NCBI GenBank assembly: GCA_023251895.1
Contig: JAHEXX010000007.1
Coordinates: 1 to 39,421 of the forward strand
Source: a bacterium
GTDB taxonomy: Bacteria; Actinomycetota; UBA4738; HRBIN12
Direction: 5' to 3'
Length of the DNA: 39,421 nt
Part shown: positions 24,315 to 33,450 of the stretch, one piece after another
Layout: every line of letters starts with the position of its first letter
Numbering within the stretch: the stretch's first letter is position 1
Notes under the pieces: generated by a model
What the model saw: only the letters and a program-made list of their open reading frames with translations
Database searches by the model: none
What the model was told of the DNA's origin: nothing
Program-made: the position numbers and the translations under genes

Positions 24315-24484
24315 CTCTCACTCCCGCCCGCACATGAGTTTCGGCATACAAGCAGGCCGCTTCGTTCAGGTCAAGGCTCGGCGAACGGGGATCCGGGCCT
24401 CCACCTGCGACGAACGATCGGAGTTGCTAGCGTGCGTCGGGCAACGAGACATCGGCCGAACGACGAACGGGGGGGATCGCTCCG

Positions 24485-26578
24485 ATGGACCCCAATCACG
24501 AGATCCTCTTCGAGCCGGTCCGGATAGGCCCGAAGACGCTCCGGAACCGCTTCTATCAGGTCCCGCATTGCTCCGGCTTCGGCACCGAGAAGCCCTGGAC
24601 GCAGGCCGCGCACCGAGGTGTGAAGGCCGAGGGCGGCTGGGCGGCCGTGTGCACCGAGTACGCTCCCTTCTCACGGGATTCAGACGAAGCGCCGCTGATC
24701 GCGGCCCGGTTCTGGGACGAGGACGACATGCGCTGCCTGCGCCTGATGACCGACAAGGCCCACGAGCACGGTGCGCTGGCGGGCCTAGAGCTCCACCACA
24801 CCGGCGCGCATGCCGCGAACAACGTCACGCGCTTGCCGGCGCTGGGCCCCAGCCAGCTCGCCTCCGACCTCGAACCCCACGTCGTGGCCAAGGCGATGGA
24901 ACCGCGGGACATCCGCAGGGTCCAGGACGATTGGGCCGACGCGGCGAAGCGGGCTCGGGACTGCGGCTTCGACATCGTCTACGTCTACGGCGCCCACTCG
25001 TACCTGCCCATGCAGTTCCTCTCGCGCTTCTACAACAAGCGCACCGACAGGTACGGCGGCGCGCTCGAGAACCGGGCCCGGTTCTGGGTGGAGACGCTCG
25101 AACGGGTCAAGGATGCGGTCGGGACAGACTGCGCGGTGGCCACCCGCATCGCGGTGGACGCGCTGGGGCTCGCCGGAATCGAGGTCGACGAAGCCTTGGC
25201 GTTCGTCCGGCTGGCCAATCACTTGGTCGACCTGTGGGACGTCAACGTCGGCTCGATCGCCTACTGGAGCAAGGACTCCGGGACATCCCGGTACTTCGAG
25301 GAGGGCTATCAGCTGGAGTGGACCGGCCGGGTCCGGGAGGCCACGGACAAGCCGATCGTCGGCGTCGGTCGGCTCACGAACCCGGACCACATGGCCTCGA
25401 TCATCCGGTCGGGGAAGTGGGACCTGATCGGCTCGGCACGGCCGTCGATCGCCGACCCGTTCCTGCCGCAGAAGATCGCCGAGGGGCGCGTGGACGAGAT
25501 CCGCGAGTGCACCGGCTCGAACGTCTGCATCATGAAGGTAGACGGCCACGGGCACCTGGGGTGCATCCAGAACGCCACGGCCGGCGAGGAGTACCGCCGC
25601 GGATGGCACCCGGAGCGGTTCGATCGGGCCGGGAACGCGGACCGGGCTGTGCTGGTCGTCGGGGCCGGACCCGCGGGGATGGAGTGCGCCGTGACCCTCG
25701 GTAAGCGCGGTTTCGAAGCCGTCCATCTGGTGGAAGCGGAGCCGGACATCGGCGGACGGCTCCGGTGGGTCCGGCGGCTGCCCACGCTGGGCGACTGGGG
25801 GCGCATCGTCGACTGGCGCAAGGTTCAGCTGCAGAAGTTGAAGAACGTGGAGGTCATCACCGGCACGCGGCTCACCGCCGACGGGGTCCGCGACTACGGT
25901 GCTCCGATCGTGGTCATCGCCACCGGGTCGCGCTGGTCCGGTGATGGGATCCAGGCCGCCACCCATGAACCGATAGACGGCGCCGACGCGTCCCTTCCCT
26001 ACGTGATGACGCCGGAACAGGTGATGGAGCAAGGCAAGCGGCCTCCCGGCCTCCGCGTCGCCGTGTACGACGCCGAGGGGTACTTCGTTGGGCCGGGCAT
26101 CGCGGAGCTGCTGGCCAAGGAGGGAGTCGAGACCCACCTGGTCACGAATTTCGATGTCGTCTCCCCGACCTCGGACCTCACGCTGGAAGGGCCCATGCTC
26201 CGGCGGCACCTCCACGAGGAGGGAGTGCAGATGTACCGTGGTGTCACGATCGACCGGATCGAACCGGGCCGCGTCACCGGCGCCGACGAGTACGACGAGG
26301 CGTTCTCCCTCGACGTCGACGGGATCGTCCTGGTGACCCAGCAGGTGTCGGACGACCGCCTGTACCACGAACTCACCCGCGATCCCGCGGCGCTCGAGGC
26401 GTCCGGCATCGAAGCCCTGTACCGGATCGGCGACTGCGTGGCCCCCCGCATGATCTCCGAGGCGATCTTCGACGGCCACCGGCTGGCCCGAGAGATCGAC
26501 GGTGCCGACCCGAGCGTCCCGCTCCCCTTCGAGCGCGAGCGCGGCGTCCCGGCCGTTGACCCTCTCATCACGAGGTGA
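24485..26578 (+). CDS. Trimethylamine-dehydrogenase-like iron-sulfur flavoprotein
   Basis: A 697-aa protein of the TMADH/dimethylamine/histamine dehydrogenase group: an N-terminal old-yellow-enzyme TIM barrel (about 1-340), a [4Fe-4S] linker, and a C-terminal ADP/NAD-type domain (VLVVGAGPAGMECA onward). The cysteine for 6-S-cysteinyl FMN is kept in NRFYQVPHC (Cys29). The active-site Tyr/His are in YVYGAHSYLP, the Asp is in YWSKDSG and the pocket tyrosine is in CTEY. The cluster loop reads CTGSNVC, then C 11 residues on, so the second ligand is Ser345 instead of Cys. A pocket Trp of TMADH (after the third Cys) is Val here. It probably oxidises a small amine; the substrate is unsettled. The ATG at 24485 has GGGGGG upstream. 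Confidence 0.88.
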   Translation: MDPNHEILFEPVRIGPKTLRNRFYQVPHCSGFGTEKPWTQAAHRGVKAEGGWAAVCTEYAPFSRDSDEAPLIAARFWDEDDMRCLRLMTDKAHEHGALAGLELHHTGAHAANNVTRLPALGPSQLASDLEPHVVAKAMEPRDIRRVQDDWADAAKRARDCGFDIVYVYGAHSYLPMQFLSRFYNKRTDRYGGALENRARFWVETLERVKDAVGTDCAVATRIAVDALGLAGIEVDEALAFVRLANHLVDLWDVNVGSIAYWSKDSGTSRYFEEGYQLEWTGRVREATDKPIVGVGRLTNPDHMASIIRSGKWDLIGSARPSIADPFLPQKIAEGRVDEIRECTGSNVCIMKVDGHGHLGCIQNATAGEEYRRGWHPERFDRAGNADRAVLVVGAGPAGMECAVTLGKRGFEAVHLVEAEPDIGGRLRWVRRLPTLGDWGRIVDWRKVQLQKLKNVEVITGTRLTADGVRDYGAPIVVIATGSRWSGDGIQAATHEPIDGADASLPYVMTPEQVMEQGKRPPGLRVAVYDAEGYFVGPGIAELLAKEGVETHLVTNFDVVSPTSDLTLEGPMLRRHLHEEGVQMYRGVTIDRIEPGRVTGADEYDEAFSLDVDGIVLVTQQVSDDRLYHELTRDPAALEASGIEALYRIGDCVAPRMISEAIFDGHRLAREIDGADPSVPLPFERERGVPAVDPLITR

Positions 26579-27411
26579 CGGTTCCCTTGGCATCCGCCGG
26601 GGCTCGCCGGCGACAAGGCGGAGCGGTCACCCTCGCCTCAGCGGCCTTGCTCCTCATCTCGCTGCTGACCTGGCGCTCGAGCCCCACGACCCCGCCCGCG
26701 AGGGCGGAGGTCTGGGTCGCCACGGCGGGGACGATCGAGGCCATCGCCAAGCTGAACCCCAATGTGGCCGACGGGATCTTCAGGGCACCGAACGCTTACG
26801 CGCTGGGAGGGTGGGGATCCTCGGTGCCCACGATGGCGTGGGCCAGTGAGGCCGTGTTCGCTGCGGACGTCCGCGCGGGAGCGATCCCGTCCTCGGTCCG
26901 GGCTGTGATGTACGACCCGGAGAACTGGCCGTCCACCCCCGTCGCCGAGCAGCGGGACCCTGGAACCTCCATGCGGGCCTTCGCCAACCTCGCCCGCCGG
27001 CACGGCTACTACGTCATCATCACCCCGCACCCCAGCCTCACGGCGGCGAGTGGGGCCGTCTGTGCGCAGCGGCAGTGGGAGACGGCGCAACGCGCTTACG
27101 TGCGTTGCGGGATCGTCGCGAAGGCGGCGAGGTTCGCGGACGCCGTCGAAACCCAGGCGCAAGGGCTCGAAGCTGATCCGGCCGCATACCGATCCTTCGT
27201 GGCCGCGACGGTCGAACAGGCCCGGGCCGCAAATCCCAAAGTGGTGATGCTGTCGGGGTTGTCGACCGCCTTCGCGACCAGGCCATCCCAGCTGTTCGCC
27301 GCATGGTTGTCCGTGAACGACCTCGTGGACGGCCACTACCTGGCGATCCCGAACCGCGTCCGCCCAGAGGTGGCCGTGGGGTTCCTCGAGATGCTGACCC
27401 TCCCAGGCTGA
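26575..27411 (+). CDS. Secreted protein of unknown function, coupled to the amine dehydrogenase
   Basis: A 278-aa protein with an N-terminal signal or anchor (basic RRRQGG, then VTLASAALLLISLLTW). The mature part has VMYDPENWPSTPVAEQRDP, HGYYVIITPHPSL and KVVMLSGLST, which look like strand-loop units of a TIM-barrel fold with acidic residues at strand ends. I do not recognise a named family. The start GTG overlaps the flavoenzyme stop as GTGA, so translation is coupled. Four cysteines (VCAQRQ, RCG) are few enough for one disulfide in the exported part. Confidence 0.72.
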   Translation: MTVPLASAGARRRQGGAVTLASAALLLISLLTWRSSPTTPPARAEVWVATAGTIEAIAKLNPNVADGIFRAPNAYALGGWGSSVPTMAWASEAVFAADVRAGAIPSSVRAVMYDPENWPSTPVAEQRDPGTSMRAFANLARRHGYYVIITPHPSLTAASGAVCAQRQWETAQRAYVRCGIVAKAARFADAVETQAQGLEADPAAYRSFVAATVEQARAANPKVVMLSGLSTAFATRPSQLFAAWLSVNDLVDGHYLAIPNRVRPEVAVGFLEMLTLPG

Positions 27412-27508
27412 GCGCCCGTCAAGACCCCGTCCCTCGCCCCCGATACAGAGAGGGAGCGAAGAGCGACGGACCCGACGCCGTCGCCGGTCGGCAAGCAGGC
27501 ACGAGCGC

Positions 27509-29101
27509 ATGGGACAGGACGATCGACGGAGGGAAGAAGGCAGCTGGGCGCCCCGGCCTTGGCTGAGCCGGCTCCTCCGCCTGGGCATCTTCACCTTCCC
27601 CATCGCATCCGCGCTGGGAGCCACATCGCTCGCCCGCGCGGCCATGCCCACTCCGACCAGCGGGGCGGGCTGGGTGGTCTGGTGGATCGTGCTCTTGGCG
27701 CTGGGCGTTGGAGTTGCCATGGCCACCGAGCGAGTGGCCCACCGCCTCTTGCCCCTCGCCACGCTCCTCAAACTCTCGATGCTGTTCCCTGACCAAGCGC
27801 CCTCCCGCTTCCGCGTCGCCCGGCAGGCCGGAAGCTTGAGCCGGCTTCAGGCCGGAACCGAGGCCGGCCCCCCCGGCTCGGACGACGAGGGAGTCGCGAG
27901 CGGCGCGAGCAGCGCGGCGACGATCCTCTCCCTCGCGGCCGCACTCAGTACCCATGACCGCCGGACGCGAGGCCACTCGGAACGGGTCCGGGTCTTCACG
28001 GATCTCCTCAGCGAAGAGCTGAAGCTGCCCGAGGACGATCGGTACCGGCTGCGATGGGCGGCGCTGCTGCACGACGTCGGCAAGCTCTCCGTCGACGCCG
28101 ACATCCTGAACAAGAAAGGACCGCTCAACGAGAAGGAGTGGTCGGCGATCCGCCTGCACCCGCTCGAGGGATCCAGGCTCGCCGCTCCTCTCCTCGAGTG
28201 GCTCGGCCCGTGGGGCGACACGATCGCGCAACACCACGAACGGTTCGACGGGAACGGCTACCATGCTGGCCTCACCGGCGAAGAGATCTGCTATGGAGCC
28301 CGGATCGTTGCCGTCGCGGACACATACGACACGATGACCGCGGCTCGCTCGTACAAACAGCCAGTGGCCACACGCGTGGCCCGGCACGAACTGGTCGCGT
28401 GCGCGGGCACGCAGTTCGATCCCCTCGTGGTTCGAGCGTTCCTGGAGATATCACTGCCTCGCCTCCTGTGGGCGACCGGTCCGATGTCGTTGCTCGTGCA
28501 CCTCCCGTTACTCGCCCGTCTGCAGGAGATCGGGCAGGCATCGATCGCGTCGGCGGCCCAGACTGCGACCGTCACAGCCGCGGCCGGGGCCACGGCGATC
28601 GGGCTCATGGGTCCTGCGACGCCCTCGGCCGTCGCCATTGATCACCCGCACTGGCCCCACGCCGTCGTCCGGAGCGCCGACGGGACCCCGAGCGTCACCC
28701 CGAGCACAGGCACGGGGGGCGGGGGCGGAAGGCCGAGCCCAGGGAGCGGAAGTGGAAGGCCGACCCCCGGTAACGGAGGAGGCAGCCCGACCCCCGGGAG
28801 CGGAGGAGGGGTTACCCCTACCCCGGGAGGTGGAGGGGGAGTCACCCCCACCCCGGGAGGCGGAGGAGGCACGGGCGGCATCGGGACGACTCCGGTGCCG
28901 GACGTGGTTGGGATGACCCAACACAACGCACTGCTCGTACTCCGCCAGGCCGGGTTCGTGGTCACCACGACCCGACGGGTGGTGCCGGACGCGGCCCAGA
29001 AGAACGTCGTGCTCGCGCAGTCGGTTCCTCCCGGCTCGGAAGCGCCCACGGGGAGCACCGTCACGGTCACCATCGGGAAGTACACGCAGAAGAAGAACTA
29101 G
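27509..29101 (+). CDS. Membrane HD-GYP-type phosphodiesterase with C-terminal PASTA domain
   Basis: A 530-aa protein. Two membrane helices lie at about 23-45 and 54-77. The HD-GYP domain (about 135-315) has H156, the HD pair 188-189 in LLHDVGK, HPLEG (217), [12 protein letters not shown] (242-252) and [14 protein letters not shown]. The GYP signature is GYH here. A third hydrophobic stretch (about 345-375) leads to a Gly/Pro/Thr linker (390-459) and a PASTA domain (about 460-530, [22 protein letters not shown]). HD-GYP domains hydrolyse c-di-GMP or related dinucleotides inside the cell, and PASTA binds peptidoglycan outside. A wall-sensing phosphodiesterase is inferred. No clear ribosome site precedes the ATG. 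Confidence 0.82.
   Translation: MGQDDRRREEGSWAPRPWLSRLLRLGIFTFPIASALGATSLARAAMPTPTSGAGWVVWWIVLLALGVGVAMATERVAHRLLPLATLLKLSMLFPDQAPSRFRVARQAGSLSRLQAGTEAGPPGSDDEGVASGASSAATILSLAAALSTHDRRTRGHSERVRVFTDLLSEELKLPEDDRYRLRWAALLHDVGKLSVDADILNKKGPLNEKEWSAIRLHPLEGSRLAAPLLEWLGPWGDTIAQHHERFDGNGYHAGLTGEEICYGARIVAVADTYDTMTAARSYKQPVATRVARHELVACAGTQFDPLVVRAFLEISLPRLLWATGPMSLLVHLPLLARLQEIGQASIASAAQTATVTAAAGATAIGLMGPATPSAVAIDHPHWPHAVVRSADGTPSVTPSTGTGGGGGRPSPGSGSGRPTPGNGGGSPTPGSGGGVTPTPGGGGGVTPTPGGGGGTGGIGTTPVPDVVGMTQHNALLVLRQAGFVVTTTRRVVPDAAQKNVVLAQSVPPGSEAPTGSTVTVTIGKYTQKKN
28690..28890. repeat. Gly/Pro-rich low-complexity coding repeat
   Basis: Within the HD-GYP/PASTA gene, degenerate units encoding [16 protein letters not shown] pass into near-exact 30-bp units encoding [10 protein letters not shown]. 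They form the flexible linker before PASTA. The DNA is rich in G/C runs, so length variation and assembly collapse are both likely. Confidence 0.8.
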
Positions 29102-29563
29102 CCGAGCGATTCGGAGCGCCAGGCTCATCCCCGACGGCTGATACCTGGAGGACACGCCCTCCTCCGCGGTCGAGAGCCTCGAAGGTGGGCGAGGACTGGG
29201 ACGGTGGCGCGGCCCCCGTCCACCTCCAGTGCGGATAGGTCACGAAGAAGAACTTGCCGTAGGAGGGCGTGTCCCAGGAGACGTTCAGGCCCTCGCGCTG
29301 CGGTACGAAGACAACGTCGCCGGGCTCGAAGTCGAACCGCGTCTCCCCTCGGTGAGCGTCACGCGGCCTTCGAGCATGTAGCAGACCGCGCAATCGTTGT
29401 CGTATTCGAACTCGATCGGCGCCGACTCCCAAATCTCGCAGATACCGGTCGATACGGGCGCCTGCTCGGGCTGGGCGATCACGTCAACAAGGCTCAGCTT
29501 TCCGTCGCCGGCATCGAACGGCTCGGTCGCGATGTCCCGCGCCTTCTAGATCACGACGGCCAT
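29067..29563 (-). pseudogene. Broken cupin gene (DUF861/EutQ-like): nonsense codon plus frameshift
   Basis: A strong ribosome site (AAGGAGGAGG) precedes the ATG at 29563, but codon 6 is TAG (MAVVI-stop-KARDIATEPFD). The frame then continues as SLVDVIAQPEQAPVSTGICEIWESAP and CYMLEGRVTLTEG. At about 29345-29352, in a GGGG run, one base is missing and the cupin continues in the next frame as ETRFDFEPGDVVFVPQREG, SYGKFFFVTYPHWRW. Joined, it is a complete small cupin. The original role is unknown. The intact ribosome site and near-complete coding argue for recent inactivation or sequence error. The 3' end overlaps the end of the HD-GYP gene. Confidence 0.75.
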
Positions 29564-29736
29564 GGGACCTCCTCCTTCTGGACGTGGACGCTCGAGTCCC
29601 AGTCCTGTGGGGCGGAGAAGACAAGTCGCGGTCGGCCACCCGCGAGGCGTTGGGACCGCGTGGCAGGAGCGATCCCGGAATCGAGGTGCCGGAGCGGCTG
29701 GTACCGCCCCCTCTGAGGCCGGATCCGGCCCGAGGG
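29564..29736. other. Intergenic stretch, no gene seen
   Basis: These 173 bases lie between the SRPBCC gene end and the broken cupin start. Apart from the cupin ribosome site at the left edge, I see no promoter, hairpin or coding signal. Confidence 0.5.
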
Positions 29737-30183
29737 TCAGGCGGAGGCTTCGACCTTCTGCTTCAGCAGCTGCATCCGCTTGCGGGTGTCCGACTTCCCG
29801 ATCGTGGCGAACAGCGGCGGCGCCATGATCGCCGCGGCGCCCTTCATCTTGGGGAACACGAGGTGGAACGTGACCTCCGTCGCGCCGCCCAGATCGCGGA
29901 GGGTGTACGTGTTGTGGAAGGTGCCCTCCCGGTCGTCGGCTTCGAGCGAGAACCGCTCGTTCGGGACGCTCTCGGTGATCGTGCCCTCGTTGACGTGGTT
30001 CTTGTCGCCGGGGACCCAGCCCACCGACCGATAGCGGCTGCCGACGGCGTTCGGCTCACCCGAGAGCCACTCGACTCGGTAGTCCTTCGTGGACCACTCG
30101 CCGTGTTTCTCCAATTGAGCGATCCACGGCCAGATCGCGGACGGCGGCGCCTGGATCGTCACAGGGAACTCCCCTTGCGTCAT
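29737..30183 (-). CDS. SRPBCC (polyketide cyclase/dehydrase-like) protein
   Basis: A 148-aa START-like protein: FPVTIQAPPSAIWPWIAQLEKHGEWS at the N-terminus, beta strands through RYRSVGWVPGDKNHVNEGTITESVPNERFSLEA, then FHNTYTLRDLGGATEVTFHLVF and a long C-terminal helix with the basic TRKRMQLLKQKVEA. The fold binds hydrophobic ligands; its role is unknown. GGGGGAAGG precedes the ATG at 30183. It stands between the TetR gene and the broken cupin on the same strand. Confidence 0.85.
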   Translation of the reverse strand: MTQGEFPVTIQAPPSAIWPWIAQLEKHGEWSTKDYRVEWLSGEPNAVGSRYRSVGWVPGDKNHVNEGTITESVPNERFSLEADDREGTFHNTYTLRDLGGATEVTFHLVFPKMKGAAAIMAPPLFATIGKSDTRKRMQLLKQKVEASA

Positions 30184-30294
30184 CGCGAATCCTTCCCCCG
30201 GGGTCTCCGGACCCTATACCTCGGTCGGACGCCGGCGCAAGGTCCGGCCATCCTCGAGTCGTTCAACTGCGCCCGGCGATGAGCTGGAGCTTCG

Positions 30295-31023
30295 CTAGGA
30301 CGGGGTCCGGGCGCGATCGACGCGCGCCTTCAGGCCCTCGAGGATCAGGTCGAGTCCGAACTCGAAGGTCTCCTCCAGATCGCACTCGTGGAGAAGCGGG
30401 AGCAGCGAGATGAAGTTCGGAAGCTCGTCCGGCGGGAGCATCTTCGCGAGCTCCTCCGGCGAAGGACCGGTTTCGCTGCCGGCGATCATGCCGCCGCTCT
30501 CGAGGATCACGGACCCCATGAGGTAGCCCCCCAGCGCGCGGAAGGCTTGGACGGTCTCCTGATCGCTCAGGCCGGCGGATCGCAGGATCTGGAGGGCGGC
30601 CTCCATCGGCAGGAGCGCTCCGACCGAGGTCAGGGGGTGCTTGCGCTCGGCCATCAGCTGGATCACGTTCGGATGCTTCCGGAATAGATCGCGCCAGGCT
30701 CGAGCTCCCTTCCGTGCCGTCTCCACCCACTCCCCCGACGGCTCGGGGAATGCGAACTCGCTCATCACAAGCTCGGTGACTCCCTCGAGGATCGCCTCCT
30801 TGTCTTCGACGTGGTTGTAGAGGGACATCGCCTCGACGCCAAGCTCGCGCCCGACTCGGCGCATGGTGACCGCCTCGAGGCCTTCCTCGTCCAAGATGCG
30901 GAGCGCCGCTTCCACTATCCGCTCCCGAGTGAGAGGTCTGCGCCGGGGATTCGGTTGCGACCCGTTATCTGCCTGTCCGGTGGCGAGGGGGATGTTCTCC
31001 TGAAATTCATCTGGAGCTGGCAT
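30295..31023 (-). CDS. TetR-family transcriptional repressor
   Basis: A 242-aa repressor. The N-terminal HTH is LTRERIVEAALRILDEEGLEAVTMRRVGRELGVEAMSLYNHVEDKEAILEGV, and the C-terminal ligand domain is of the tetracycline-repressor type. It is divergent from an MMPL exporter, with a promoter and repeated sequence motifs in the 112-bp gap, the usual arrangement for drug-responsive control of an efflux pump. The start is ATG at 31023 with AAGGAAG upstream. Confidence 0.9.
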   Translation of the reverse strand: MPAPDEFQENIPLATGQADNGSQPNPRRRPLTRERIVEAALRILDEEGLEAVTMRRVGRELGVEAMSLYNHVEDKEAILEGVTELVMSEFAFPEPSGEWVETARKGARAWRDLFRKHPNVIQLMAERKHPLTSVGALLPMEAALQILRSAGLSDQETVQAFRALGGYLMGSVILESGGMIAGSETGPSPEELAKMLPPDELPNFISLLPLLHECDLEETFEFGLDLILEGLKARVDRARTPS

Positions 31024-31042
31024 ACTCGGCGCTTCCTTCCGG

Positions 31043-31070
31043 TTGACACCTTACACCGTACATCTATACT
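31043..31070 (+). promoter_or_regulatory. Sigma-70-type promoter for the MMPL exporter
   Basis: A perfect -35 TTGACA (31043-31048) and a near-consensus -10 TATACT (31065-31070) are separated by 16 bases and point to the MMPL gene 66 bases away. It is the clearest consensus promoter in the window and overlaps the first operator repeat. Confidence 0.75.
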
Positions 31071-31082
31071 ACGTACACCGTA
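31052..31082. promoter_or_regulatory. Probable TetR operator (repeated TACACCGTA)
   Basis: TACACCGTA occurs at 31052-31060 and again at 31074-31082, 22 bases apart, or two helical turns. The pair is also framed by CTTAC and GTAAG as outer inverted ends. The first copy lies inside the MMPL promoter spacer and the second just after the -10, so binding would block transcription. The regulator is most likely the adjacent TetR protein. Confidence 0.6.
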
Positions 31083-31135
31083 AGCATATGACGTAAGTCG
31101 GGTCCGGGCAAGCTCCGGACCGGGGAGGGGGAAGG

Positions 31136-33436
31136 ATGAGGCTCAATCCCGAGTCGATCGCGAGAGCCAGCAGCCGCCGTCCGTGGTGGACCCTCGGCGT
31201 GTGGCTGGTGCTGATCGTAGCGATGGGTGTCGTGACCACCAAGCTGCTCGCAGGCGTCTTGAACCAGGACATCGCGTTCACGAACAAGCCGGAGTCCGTC
31301 AGGGCGCAGGACGTGCTCGACGAGAAGTTCTCGACGAGCCGTTCAGAGGACACGGAGTTCTTCATCGTGCACTCCCCCTCTGTGACGGTGGACGACCCCC
31401 CTTTCCAGGCGTTCGTGAAGCAGCTACAGGGGAAGATCGCGGCCGTCGACGGCACCATCCTGGCCCGCCCACCGGCCACCTACTACGACCTCCTGAAGAA
31501 GTCCCCCGACTCGGCGGCGGGACTGGTGTCGCAGGACAAGCGCTACACGCTGATCCCGGCCGACCTTAAGAAGATCGAGGATAAGAGCATCCAGAAGCTG
31601 CGGAGCGTGGCCGACGCGGCCCAGGGCGGCGGCTTCACCGTTCAGGTCGCCGGCCAGGGAGCGCTGCAGGCCGACTTCACGAAGATCGCCGAGCAGGACC
31701 TGCGCAAGGGGGAGTCGACCGGCACCGGGATCGCGCTGATCGTCCTGATCGTCGTGTTCGCGTCGATCGTCGCGGCCATCGTGCCGATCGTTATGGCGAT
31801 CTTCGCCATCTTCGTCGCGCTGGGCCTCGTGTCGCTGATCGGCCAGATCGTGCATTTCAACCTCTTCGTCGAGAACATGGTCACCATGATCGGCCTCGCG
31901 GTCGGCATCGACTACTCACTGTTCATCGTGTCGCGCTACCGCGAGGAGCGGAAGAAGGGCTTCGCGAAGCTCGACGCGATCGGCGCCGCCGGCGCAACCG
32001 CGAACCGGGCGGTCTTCTTCAGCGGCCTCACGGTCGTGCTCGCGCTGCTCGGCATGTTCATCATCCCGACCACGATCTTCCGCGCCCTGGCTGGAGGCGC
32101 GATCCTGGTGACGATCGCGTCACTCGCGGCCTCCATGACGCTCCTGCCGGCGCTCCTGGCCCTGCTCGGCGACCGGATCAACTGGCCCCGCCTGTCCAAG
32201 CGCGCGCGCGTCGACTCGGAGCACGACCCCAAAGGCGGGTTCTGGGATCGCGTGACGCGCGGCGTCATGGCCCGTCCGGTGGTGTTCCTCGTGGCGAGCG
32301 TGGTCGCGCTGGCCGGCCTGGGCTCCTTCTATTTCCAGCTGAACCGGGGCACCTCCGAGAACGTCAGTCAGCTCTCCGACGACTTCCCGTCGAAGCAGGC
32401 GTTCCTCACGCTCCAGCGTGAGTTCTCCGGCAACCGGACCGATCCGGCCAAGATCGTCATCACGGGCGACGTGCAAGCGCCGGGGGTGCAGTCGGCGATC
32501 GGCCGGCTGAAGCAGGAGATCGCGAGCGATCCGACGTTCGCGCCGCAGACCCAACCGGTGACCAGTAGAGACGGGACGACCATCGAGCTCGACGTGTACT
32601 TCCGTGGCGATTCCTCGACCGATGCCGCGTTCCAGGGGATCCGTGATCTCCGGAGCCAGATGGTCCCGGCGGCGTTCGATCGTGTGAACGGCGTCCAGGT
32701 CCAGGTCGGCGGCAACCCCGCGTTCTTCACCGACTTCCTCGACGTCGCCAACCAGTACCAGTGGATCGTGCTCGTCTTCGTGCTCGGACTGTCGTTCCTG
32801 CTGCTCACCGTGGTGTTCCGCTCGATCGTGCTGCCGGTGAAAGCGATCCTCATGAACCTGCTTTCCGTCGGGGCCGCCTACGGAGCCCTCACGCTCGTCT
32901 TCCAGAAGGGCGTCGGCATCGGGATCTTCAATGCCATCGGGTTCCAGTTCCAGCAGACGCAAGCGATCGAGGCCTGGCTGCCGCTGTTCCTGTTCTCGGT
33001 GCTGTTCGGGTTGTCGATGGACTACCACGTGTTCCTCTTGTCCCGGATCCGGGAGGAGTACGACAAGACCGGCGACAACGCCGAGGCCGTAGCCTACGGG
33101 CTGCGGACGACGGCCGGCATCATCACCGGGGCGGCGCTGATCATGGTGGCCGTGTTCACCGGGTTCGCGGCGGGGCGGCTCGGGCCGCTCCAGCAGATGG
33201 GCTTCGGCCTGGCCGTGGCAGTGTTCATGGACGCCACGATCGTCCGGACGCTCCTGGTGCCGGCCGGGATGAGGCTGCTCGGCGACCTCAACTGGTACCT
33301 GCCGAAGTGGCTGGAATGGCTTCCGAAGATCAACGTCGAAGGCCACGAGCCCGAGCAACACGTGCTGGTACCGGAGGTCGAGATCTTCCCGGCGGGCGAC
33401 CGCGAGGTGGAAGTCGTCCCGGTCGAGGAGCTGTAG
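31136..33436 (+). CDS. MMPL/RND-family exporter
   Basis: A 766-aa membrane transporter with 12 predicted helices in two halves, each with a large external loop after its first helix. Each half carries the D-Y pair used for proton coupling: GLAVGIDYSLFIVSRYREER and LFGLSMDYHVFLLSRIREEYDKTG. MMPL proteins export lipids or drugs. The ATG at 31136 follows GGGAGGGGGAAGG. Divergence from a TetR gene and the repeat operator suggest induction by an exported compound. A strong hairpin lies downstream of the stop. Confidence 0.93.
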   Translation: MRLNPESIARASSRRPWWTLGVWLVLIVAMGVVTTKLLAGVLNQDIAFTNKPESVRAQDVLDEKFSTSRSEDTEFFIVHSPSVTVDDPPFQAFVKQLQGKIAAVDGTILARPPATYYDLLKKSPDSAAGLVSQDKRYTLIPADLKKIEDKSIQKLRSVADAAQGGGFTVQVAGQGALQADFTKIAEQDLRKGESTGTGIALIVLIVVFASIVAAIVPIVMAIFAIFVALGLVSLIGQIVHFNLFVENMVTMIGLAVGIDYSLFIVSRYREERKKGFAKLDAIGAAGATANRAVFFSGLTVVLALLGMFIIPTTIFRALAGGAILVTIASLAASMTLLPALLALLGDRINWPRLSKRARVDSEHDPKGGFWDRVTRGVMARPVVFLVASVVALAGLGSFYFQLNRGTSENVSQLSDDFPSKQAFLTLQREFSGNRTDPAKIVITGDVQAPGVQSAIGRLKQEIASDPTFAPQTQPVTSRDGTTIELDVYFRGDSSTDAAFQGIRDLRSQMVPAAFDRVNGVQVQVGGNPAFFTDFLDVANQYQWIVLVFVLGLSFLLLTVVFRSIVLPVKAILMNLLSVGAAYGALTLVFQKGVGIGIFNAIGFQFQQTQAIEAWLPLFLFSVLFGLSMDYHVFLLSRIREEYDKTGDNAEAVAYGLRTTAGIITGAALIMVAVFTGFAAGRLGPLQQMGFGLAVAVFMDATIVRTLLVPAGMRLLGDLNWYLPKWLEWLPKINVEGHEPEQHVLVPEVEIFPAGDREVEVVPVEEL

Positions 33437-33450
33437 CACGGCGGATCGAT

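Noticed and set aside
24785-26593. Long open frame antisense to the TMADH-like gene
   Set aside because: Its composition is typical of a shadow frame, while the plus strand has clear family motifs along its whole length.
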